From positions 3,029,944-3,093,943 of the forward strand of contig NOKP01000002.1 in assembly GCA_002682825.1 (NCBI GenBank): a stretch of 64,000 nucleotides of DNA, written 5' to 3'. The translations under genes and the position numbers were made by a program. This stretch comes from Neonectria sp. B-13. Lineage: Eukaryota; Ascomycota; Sordariomycetes; Hypocreales; Nectriaceae. The notes under the pieces were generated by a model. The model was given only the letters and a program-made list of their open reading frames with translations, did not search any database and had not been told where the DNA came from. Within the stretch, counting starts at the first letter, position 1. Every line of letters begins with the position of its first letter. This document shows positions 56,166 through 64,000 of the stretch, one piece after another.

Positions 56166-59100
56166 GGTGTAGGGATGTGAGAGAGCAACAAAGGTGTGTG
56201 TGGCGGGTTGCGGAAGGCGAAGCTTCGATGGTGACGGTGCGATGGACGGAGGAAGCGTTGAGGCTGTAGGTGGAAGCGGAAGCGGAAGCGGAAGCGGTGG
56301 TGGAAGATGTGAGTCTGTCGACAAGTTGCGTTGCCCCTCCGTCCGTCTACCGACCAAAATGTCATCGAGCTGCCTGTGGCGCCGGCTCATTGGTGGTTCC
56401 CCCGCCGAGGGGTAGTGGGTACTTGCACGGTGCCGCTGGCCAGTGAGGGGGAGCCAGGTACCGGAGACTTGTCGAGTTTCACGGGTCAGCACCGCAGTGA
56501 GCGCTGCAGTGAGCGCTGCACCTCGAGCATGACGGGATCAGCGCGCTAACGCCAAGTTTCGGATGCGCGCGTGTGTCATGTCACGCATTTGTTCTGCAAT
56601 GATTCAACGAACAGTTGTTGGGCTCTGTGCATGTATTGGATGTATTCGTGCCGCGGGTATGCACTCTGCACATGTTCAGCTGTCGCCATGTTTAACGCAC
56701 ATGATACTGCACTACCTATCATGCTCGAGCTGTATGTTGCTGCCACCTCATGCATCATCTCTCTCTCCCAGGTTTGTTTCTTGGAAACAAAATACCCGAA
56801 CGGCTTCCATAGCATTGTTACATCGTGGCTAGGTAATTAGGCCAGGACATGTCTTGCCAACTACACACGGACTGCACTTCTAATAATACCTACCACTAAG
56901 TAGTATTTATTGCTCGCGCTACCTGAGGGCTGGTGAACGTCAAGCCTACCCTACCTACATGGCCAAGCTGAGCGGGTCGGAGCTGTTACGGAGCTACCTG
57001 GGCTCCCGGGCGGCGCGGCAGAGCGCCTTACCATCCGACGTCACCATGAACGGAGGTGCCGTTTGGGTTCGGCGCCAGAGCAACGGGAAGCTCGTACGGT
57101 TGCCGCTGGTATAAGACAAGGGTCAGTTGGCAGGGCACATTATTGCCCAGGCTGGAAACCTTCATTTGTGAAGAAGTAGACTGTCCCTCATACCATCCAA
57201 CGGCGTGACACAACAGAGAAACCCAATACGCATACCCATTCAAGCCACAGGGGCAATCGGAAGGTTATTCTGAACGCATGGTCGTCATCTCCAACGCCAT
57301 CGCGGCAAAGATCTTGGCGTCCCTCTTGGCGTCCCTCCTCGGTCTGATCGGGTCTTTTCTGTCGCTGAAGCATGGACGCGGTTCTGTGGCCTGTACCAGT
57401 AGTCGAATAGGAAGTACACCAGATATCATCCCTGAACGCTCTGGTTCATTCGGAAACAGCGACGGCGAACCGCGAAGACAACAATTGCTAAGGCGAACCC
57501 ATGCCTAGGTCGATACCCTGACGTGTTAGTTGCTACGTACTCCGTGTTTGGAGATGGAAGCCCACTCGGTAGAGCTACCGAACCTTATCGATGCGAATCA
57601 TGGGGACACCAAGTATGCAATCGCAAGATGGGTTTTCAGGAGAAGCTGGGTCAGTCGATGTGTTGTCGCCGCCGTCCACTCGCCAACGTTCACCGTTCCC
57701 AGCTCTGCGACGCGACCCAAAACCTGGCGATGATCCATTCCAGCCGCGAATTAGCATTGCTGGTATAACCTATAGCTTAGTAGCGGTATTACCCGCTCGC
57801 GGCCATGTTTCCGGCCTCCGTCCCGGGAGCCGCAAGCCGCAAGCCGCCATGCCTTGGTGCGCGGTTGTGGCGCCTGGTATGAACGGCCCGAGGCTTCACC
57901 CGACTGCCAACGGCCTTTGAAGAGAGGCCACGGGCACGAGATGACCTCAACTGCCCATTCCGGGCCGCCCTGCGCGCGTGTGCGACCATGACATGTGGCG
58001 CGCGCGATTGGGATATCCTGGAAATTGGCAATCTGAGACGTAGCAGCGCAGGCTATTTCTTGGAAGGGTTGTAACATGAAACATGCCGGGGGTTGATGAG
58101 AACCCCTGGTGGGCCGGGATGGATGATTGATGATGATGGGAGACAAGGTTGAGGCCTGGGACAGCTGCCCCAATTGGGAATTTGTCCATGGCGACTTCTC
58201 CTCACCTTGGCCAAGCTGTTTGGGGAACTGGTAATGGGGTTGGCACGCGCACATACACCCGCGACCCCTTTGGGACTGAGATGGGATGAAGGATTCGCGC
58301 TGGTTCCTGGATCCGGTCACGGTCAGATCGGTCGACCGTCGGAAGGCAAGGCTTCCACCGACCGCTACCTGAGATTCCCAAAATATCTTACACGCACAGC
58401 AGGCTGATTTGACTGCATCGAACCGCTTGGACGCTTCGCTCAGCCGTACGGAGAACCCAGTATCATACTAGACTACGTAGTAGCTCTGTTTCTATGTTTG
58501 TCTCTGGCCGGAAACAATGGTCGTGTGCTCGGCCGCCGGCCCTACGGTAGGCTACCGGCGATCCGGCCCTGGCGGGTTGGCCTGCGCGTGCTCTCTCTCT
58601 GCCTGTGGTTTTAACTTCTGTATGAGCAGTGGAAGCGTTCGTGGCCGAGGCCGTGGTGGTGGGTAACATGAGATTCGACGCGTGTACCTTCAATCTTAAA
58701 AGTCGACGCCCTGTTGTCAGAGGACGCAGGCAAAGTGGCACTGCCGAACGAAAAAAGAAGCCAGAGAAGCCAAATAACCCCTACTAGGCAACGCGCTTGG
58801 CTATCCCCGGTGCCAGAAATCTGCGGGTGATGCGACTTTCCAGAACAACTGCCGTCTTCGGGGCTGATGAGGCCAAAGAATAAGGAGACAACAACGTTCC
58901 ATGTGGCTTGCTGTAGAAGTTTTGGAAAGGCACCCAATTTGAAATGTCCCCCAACAACTGCCGCGCGCCGTTCGGCCGTAAGCACAGAGGGAGGGACCCT
59001 GATCCGTTGAACCAAGCCGCTTTCCGACAGTCGCTGCGACGCCCGAAGATTGACGATGCGATTTGGTGTTACATCGAAGCCGGACAAGGGCCCCGGCGCG

Positions 59101-60398
59101 TCTGGGGGGGCTAATTATTAGCAGCTGAGTTTCTTCTGGATGCTGGAGCATTGCCGTGGCAATCTCAGGCTGGTGGCCGGCAAGGCCGCTGAGAACCGGG
59201 CCAGCGACGCAACCCGGTCGTCACGTCACGGCATGAGGGGGACTGTGAGCCTGTGAGTCTGAATCTAATAAGGCTGTGATGGTAGCGGCAGTACTACTGT
59301 CGTGGCTCGAAATGATGGCCAATCTGCCCACTGTCGCCCACCCCGGGATATCTCATCTCCGGCAGAGGCGGTCCTTGTCCAATGTCTGTATGCAGGACCC
59401 GGTCTCTGCAAGCCGTGCCGCTGGGTGGCTTGTTACACACGTCAACCCAACGCCGAGAAGAACCAACAGAGCCAACATGAGGTTACAGAATGAACATGCC
59501 AACTTTGTTCGAAAGCCGTCGTCCTAATTACCAGTACGGGCCTGATGACACACACGAAACTCGCCCAGTCGACCCGTTGGCTCGCCCCCGGGACCCGCTC
59601 CCGTGATCCATCCCTCCCGGATCCTCCCAGTTTTTGGCTCCAAAACAAGGCTTCTTGCCAGCGCTGGCTCGGATCTAGCTAGCCCAGAGGAACCGTCCCA
59701 TCAACCTCAAACATGCGACGAGTGTCGCTTGGCCCGTGAGTCTGTCCACCCCCCGGCGCGCGCAGGTTCGCGAAACAGATGAAAGCCCCTTGGTTCCCGC
59801 ATCTTGTCCGCCTCTGGAAGCAACTCCTGGATATTGTTCTCTTATTTGCTCTTCTTCTTCGTCTTGATTGCGGAAGTAAGCCGGCCTTGCCTCTCATTAC
59901 GCTTCTTACTTCTTAATACGGCTCTGTGTGTGGGTGCCGGCAAACAGCCTTGCCTTTGGCTCCTTTGACTCTTGAGTCTTGGCTTCGCCCGTCGCTTAAC
60001 CGCCATCCTTGCTCACATCCTCGCTCACATCCTCCGTCAACCCTGGGTCCCTGTTCTTGCGGTCGTTTTTCCCGCACTGGACCCCGTTCACCTGGGATTA
60101 ACTCGCTCTACCGACTGATACAATAGGTTCCCACGAAAGGCGGGGGTAGTGCCGTGTGTGCCCTGTGAGACGAGAGGGGAAAGTGTCTTCATCGACGCTC
60201 TAGAAGAGGGTCCCTGGTCCTAGTGCGTTTTCTGTGGGTGAACCGCGAACTGTATCAGACCCTGTCATCTCGAGCTCAGGCGGTCTATACGATACTCTTA
60301 ACTCAAGACAATTCCCGGTGTTCCCCTCAACCGCTCCCCGTTTACTACCGACGGCCTCCCGCATTCCCCGCCGCGATCACGAGTGTCTCAACTTCATC
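56166..60398. other. Long gene-poor region
   Basis: In these 4.2 kb I find no exon I can support. The left edge is the profilin promoter (with a GGAAGC tandem run at about 56273-56298) and the right edge, C/T-rich from about 59900 to 60390, is the promoter and leader of the disordered protein at 60399. Frames such as 57278-57508 (a hydrophobic N-terminus followed by unrelated sequence) and a lone CDECRLAR at about 59714 were considered and not accepted. Confidence 0.4.
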
Positions 60399-62447
60399 AT
60401 GCCTCGAAGATCAAGAGCAGAAACTGTGACAGAACGGCCCAGCACTAGCGGAGGACCAACAGGAACCAACCACTTTGGAAAGCCAGACTTCAACAACCGA
60501 GTGTCAAGAGACGACCTCGCTCTCACCTTGAAGAGCTCAGAGAGGGGCAACGTCAAGGCGTATCATGTCCCGATCCGCGGCCGACTGCCCTCACCGGAAA
60601 CCAGTCCTCGAGGGAAATCGCAATCACCGCACCGAGTAACTATGGTGCGAACCGCCACGCCGGAATCCATGGTGGAGGCCGGCGAGACTGGACTCATCGC
60701 CATCGGCATGGCACTGGGGAGCCCGACACAGCCCGCTGCGTTGGAAAACACCCCGCCGACCTGGAGAACACGGAGAGTCATGACCGCAGCAGTCGCCGAC
60801 TTCCCAGAGCCTGTCGAGGATCTGCAGGCGGGCCAGCAAAAGGCTAAGAAATGGAACTTGTTCCGATCAAGATCCAAGCGAAGCCGGCCCGCAGAGCCCC
60901 AGCGATCCATGACTGACAACTCCAACGCATCGAGCATCTCGCTCACCGCCAAAGGGCAGCCATCCAGTTCGTCTTCAAAGAACGCAGCGCAACAAGACAC
61001 CTCAAAGAAGAACGCAAAGCACAAACCCATCGTGATCCGCTCCCAGACGGATCCCAACGCCGTGGAGCGAGTTGATTCCAGAGAGCCCATCCCTGAGCTG
61101 AAGCCCGTCAAGGAAACCAAGCCAGCAAAGGAATCCAAGTCCGGCGGTCTGGGTCGCAAGGTGTCACTGAGGGCTCTACGGGGAGACTCAAGAGCCCGAA
61201 AGGCGGCGGAGAAAGCAGAATCTGTACCGTCTGTGCCAGCTATGCCAACTATGCTATCCCCTCCGAGTCCTCCTCCCCGGATGCCCCAGTTGCTCGGGCC
61301 GCTCTTAGACGTCGAGATCCCCAACATCAAGATGGAGCGATATAGCATCATGTTCGGCGGCGTCCTAGGGACGGATAACTCTTCGTCTTCGCTCCTCGCC
61401 CGACGACAGGCGACGCTCGATCGGCTAAAGACTATCAACGACGAGATCACCCAGAATGGTGAGGAGGAACTCCCTCGACCGCGACGAGCAACCTCACCTC
61501 AGCCCAAGGCCTCGCCCACCTTCTCTCTCTTCCCAGGACTACCCAGGGCCAGCCCGATCCAACCCTCTCCCAGGGGACGCTCAAACACCTCACCCGCCAT
61601 GTTGCACTCGCCCGTTGTAGCGAAGTTCGACATCGAGGCTCGATCCCGCAAGGAACATAACTTAGGGGAGACACTTGAGCCCAAGGTCTTCCAGCCCGCA
61701 GCCACAACGGATTCACAACGTGACAAGAAGCCGGCAGCAGCAGCTATCGATTCTCCCAAACTAGTCTCCAAGTTCAGCAAACAACCAAAACGCCCCGTCG
61801 CACCCAAACCCGAGCAGTCCTCCATCCCCCGGCCTAGTAGGACGCCCTCACCGGCGACTCTCGAAGTCCAAGCTCAGGCACGCGGCAGGCAGCCTTCCCC
61901 TTTCACGCCCGACACCTCCAGTCTAATCCTCGATTCACCCGAGAATAGCGACGGCGAGGAGGAGGAGCAGAATGACGAGGCAGAAATCCACATCACCGAC
62001 AAGCTCCGGCCCACGCTCGTCGAGCCGAAGTGGCAGATGGTCTCGCCCCCAGGCTCGACAACGTCCTCCAGCCCCACAATGACGCGGAAGCGCAGCCCTC
62101 CCTCTTCCGTAACGTCCCCCGAGGAGATCACCGTCATCAAGTCGCCGCCCCCTGAGGCCGACCCGGACGAGGCCCTGCGCAACGCCGTCGAGATCTCCAT
62201 CGCGCGCCAGATCAGCGTCTCGCACCAGCAGCGCAAGATGCTGCACCCGCTCAAGAGCAACCCGAGCCTGCGATACCCGAGCGATAGCAAAGGGTCCAAC
62301 TACGGAATCCCCGTAGGGAAGAACGAGCGGCTGGCTGAGACGAAGACGGCTACGCCGCGGTTAGTGCGTCCCGAGGACATAAATGCCTTCCAGATGCACC
62401 GCAAGAGCTCGAGGGTTGTTCTCGAGGGAGAAGAAGCCTCAACATAA
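60399..62447 (+). CDS. Large disordered Ser/Pro-rich fungal protein
   Basis: A single exon codes for 682 residues. The composition is dominated by Ser, Pro, Lys, Arg, Glu and Thr, with almost no hydrophobic core, so most of the chain is probably disordered. A short ordered-looking island near residues 305-350 reads LLDVEIPNIKMERYSIMFGG, then LARRQATLDRLKTINDE; a YS(I/V)MFGxLL motif of this kind recurs in many fungal scaffold-type proteins I have seen, but no function is established. Many SP/TP sites suggest phosphorylation by proline-directed kinases. A C-terminal stretch (DEALRNAVEISIARQISVSHQQRKML) could form a helix. The ATG at 60399 was chosen because the reading frame upstream of it has leader-like composition. 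I do not recognise a named domain. Confidence 0.8.
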   Translation: MPRRSRAETVTERPSTSGGPTGTNHFGKPDFNNRVSRDDLALTLKSSERGNVKAYHVPIRGRLPSPETSPRGKSQSPHRVTMVRTATPESMVEAGETGLIAIGMALGSPTQPAALENTPPTWRTRRVMTAAVADFPEPVEDLQAGQQKAKKWNLFRSRSKRSRPAEPQRSMTDNSNASSISLTAKGQPSSSSSKNAAQQDTSKKNAKHKPIVIRSQTDPNAVERVDSREPIPELKPVKETKPAKESKSGGLGRKVSLRALRGDSRARKAAEKAESVPSVPAMPTMLSPPSPPPRMPQLLGPLLDVEIPNIKMERYSIMFGGVLGTDNSSSSLLARRQATLDRLKTINDEITQNGEEELPRPRRATSPQPKASPTFSLFPGLPRASPIQPSPRGRSNTSPAMLHSPVVAKFDIEARSRKEHNLGETLEPKVFQPAATTDSQRDKKPAAAAIDSPKLVSKFSKQPKRPVAPKPEQSSIPRPSRTPSPATLEVQAQARGRQPSPFTPDTSSLILDSPENSDGEEEEQNDEAEIHITDKLRPTLVEPKWQMVSPPGSTTSSSPTMTRKRSPPSSVTSPEEITVIKSPPPEADPDEALRNAVEISIARQISVSHQQRKMLHPLKSNPSLRYPSDSKGSNYGIPVGKNERLAETKTATPRLVRPEDINAFQMHRKSSRVVLEGEEAST

Positions 62448-63108
62448 ACGGGAGAAGCTTCGGTGGTGCATATATAGAACGGCGGTTGGCAATCGGCGGA
62501 TGGTTTCTTTTCTTCATTCATATCTTCTTCACCCATACCCCATTTACATTCATGCTGGAGACAGCAGCAACGAACGGAGACCTCACTGGTTGAGTCGTCT
62601 CTGTAGTCGTTCGAGGGCAATTCTTCCCTCAATTTTTTTCTTTTGTCGTTTTCATACCAGACACCAAGCAAGCCTTGACGCAGACAGGCAACGGGATACC
62701 ATGGGCATATATAGCACGGCGCAGGAGCAGAAACGGAAAGGGAAGAACTTGAGCGCGCACAGCCCTGGAGTAGTAGGTCGCTGGTTCGGAAAAAGGAGGT
62801 TTCACGCGTACCAGCATCATTATCATCATAGTCATCATTTGGAATAGAAAAAGCCCCATCATTAAGTGATACTTTCATCCCAGCCTATCTCCACGTGTAG
62901 TTGACATGAATAAGCGCCCTCCCCCGTCCCTCGTCCCTCGTCCCCCGCGAAATGAGTCTAGACTGCTGCAACAACATGGCCCGCGAAAGAATGGCTGAAC
63001 AAAACGATTGGAAGTGTCTGCGCCTCACGAATAACCAAATCTCAATAACCGACATCCCATATATGCTGAAACGAAAGTCGCGTCCCAACGCCGAAACGAA
63101 ATGTTCCA
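62448..63108. other. Convergent 3' regions
   Basis: The 661 bp between the disordered-protein gene and YKT6 hold both 3' ends. No exon was recognised. Confidence 0.5.
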
Positions 63109-64000
63109 TTACATCAAAACACAGCACGAGTTCTGCTTCTTGGCTTGCTCTGCGGGTCGGGGTAGGAGTTAGTTCGGCAAGTTCCCCACCACATGTTTCG
63201 GAAAGGGGAACACGTACGGTAGAACATCTTGCTCTGGTTGCTCAGGCCATCGCTCTTGGCCACCAAGTCGTCAATCTTCTCTCCACGCTGCAGCACGCTC
63301 TCGATGGTCTTGTGGAGGACAATCTTGGTCTCGTCGAGCTCCTTCTGGATCTTGAGGATGCTGTCGGCTTGCGCAGGGTCCTGGTACTTGGTGAGGTATT
63401 CCTTGAGCTGGGGCATAACGATGACGGTCTCGCCGGACGCCCACGAGGAGCGCGGGTTGGCGGCAAGGAATTCATCGACAATCTTGCTGAGGAGCTGGTG
63501 GGCAACGAGGGCCGGGTACTGATGGTCCGACATGATGATGCCGCAGACGCCCTCGGTACGGCCGTAGGCGTGGAAGGTGTAGTCTGGGAGGTTTCGGTGT
63601 TAGTCTCTGAGGCGGGTTTGAATCGCGAGGATGGGGAGAATGGCCCCGTACCTTGTTCCTCAACATCCTGTCGCTGGCCGGGACGGGTGCGCTCGGCGAC
63701 GGTCTTTGCGAAGAGGGTCATGAACTCGCCATAACTAGAGGGGAAGAAGTGGCCTGGTCAGCGACTGCGGTCAGGGGGCGGGATCATTGATTAGAGGAGG
63801 CGGACTTGTTGCGGGTGAATCGCGAGTATGAGCTCAGCTCCTTCTCGGCGCAAATCTCGTGGGCCGGCTTGGCCTCGTTGCGAATGATCTAGAGCCAGCA
63901 AGAAGAGTCGTCAGCCAAGCGTCTGGATTTGGAGAGTTGGGGGTCAGGGTCGGTGAGGGGCATTGGGGGGGGGGGGGCGCATACACCGATGTAGTGTAGC
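63109..64000 (-). CDS. ykt6: SNARE protein Ykt6, partial
   Basis: The gene runs off the right edge; five exons are visible: 64000-63985 (partial), 63888-63806, 63734-63652, 63583-63218 and 63149-63109. They code for LHYIG then IIRNEAKPAHEICAEKELSS and onward. The N-terminal longin domain includes FHAYGRTEGVCGIIMSDHQYP; the R-SNARE helix includes ELDETKIVLHKTIESVLQRG and DDLVAKSDGLSNQSKMFYQQ. The C-terminus NSCCVLM ends in a CAAX box (CVLM) preceded by a second cysteine, the farnesylation and palmitoylation sites of Ykt6. It acts in several membrane fusion steps (ER-Golgi, vacuole, autophagosome). Only a few N-terminal residues lie outside the window. Confidence 0.95.

Noticed and set aside
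57278..57508. 76-residue plus-strand frame with a hydrophobic start
   Set aside because: The rest of the sequence has no structure or similarity, and there is no supporting context.
59710..59740. CDECRLAR, resembling the start of a Zn2Cys6 cluster
   Set aside because: Only two of six cysteines are present, the frame ends soon after, and no basic linker follows.

Overview
This window comes from a filamentous ascomycete, most likely a Sordariomycete (Pezizomycotina). Genes are monocistronic and lie on both strands. They are split by short introns, mostly 50-100 bp, with GT(A/G)(A/C)G donors, CTAAC-like branch points and CAG/TAG acceptors. Many proteins are fungus-specific or have filamentous-fungal architecture: a KapC-type bZIP, Exo84, Nca2, an Ssu1-type sulfite pump, DASH subunit Dad4 and a DUF3112-like membrane protein. 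I rebuilt exon structures by hand from splice signals, reading frame and family conservation; every listed multi-exon coding sequence keeps frame over its full length unless stated.

Left part (1-15.1 kb) is gene-dense: a seven-helix membrane protein (+), PP2A catalytic subunit (-), Exo84 (-), Tom20 (+), tRNA wybutosine enzyme Tyw1 (-), then a divergent pair made of an Ssu1-type sulfite exporter (-) and cysteine dioxygenase (+). That pair makes a plausible cysteine-to-sulfite detoxification module: the dioxygenase oxidises cysteine to the sulfinate that leads to sulfite, and the exporter removes sulfite.

From 15.1 to 24.6 kb genes are sparse. A secreted GDSL/SGNH esterase and a broken kinase-like gene are the only recognisable items. 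From 24.6 to 31 kb come a conserved fungal protein of unknown function (-), a small four-exon conserved protein (+), an intron-containing tRNA-Leu(AAG) and an AIG2-like gamma-glutamylcyclotransferase-fold protein.

The middle (31-50.9 kb) holds a HIRAN-SNF2-RING helicase (HLTF/Rad5 type), Nca2, a 100-N assembly gap, C-4 methylsterol oxidase Erg25, pterin-4a-carbinolamine dehydratase, a possible tiny spliced gene, the KapC bZIP factor, INO80 subunit Arp5, a five-exon DAD4 gene and INO80 subunit Ies6. Arp5 and Ies6 form one physical module of INO80, and here their genes sit within about 1.5 kb of each other with DAD4 between them.

The right part (50.9-64 kb) has a decayed NACHT/ankyrin gene, Got1, profilin, a long gene-poor stretch, a 682-residue disordered protein and most of the SNARE Ykt6, cut by the right edge. 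Exo84, Got1, Ykt6 and profilin are all secretory or cytoskeletal housekeeping genes. I see no intact transposon, CRISPR array or rRNA gene.
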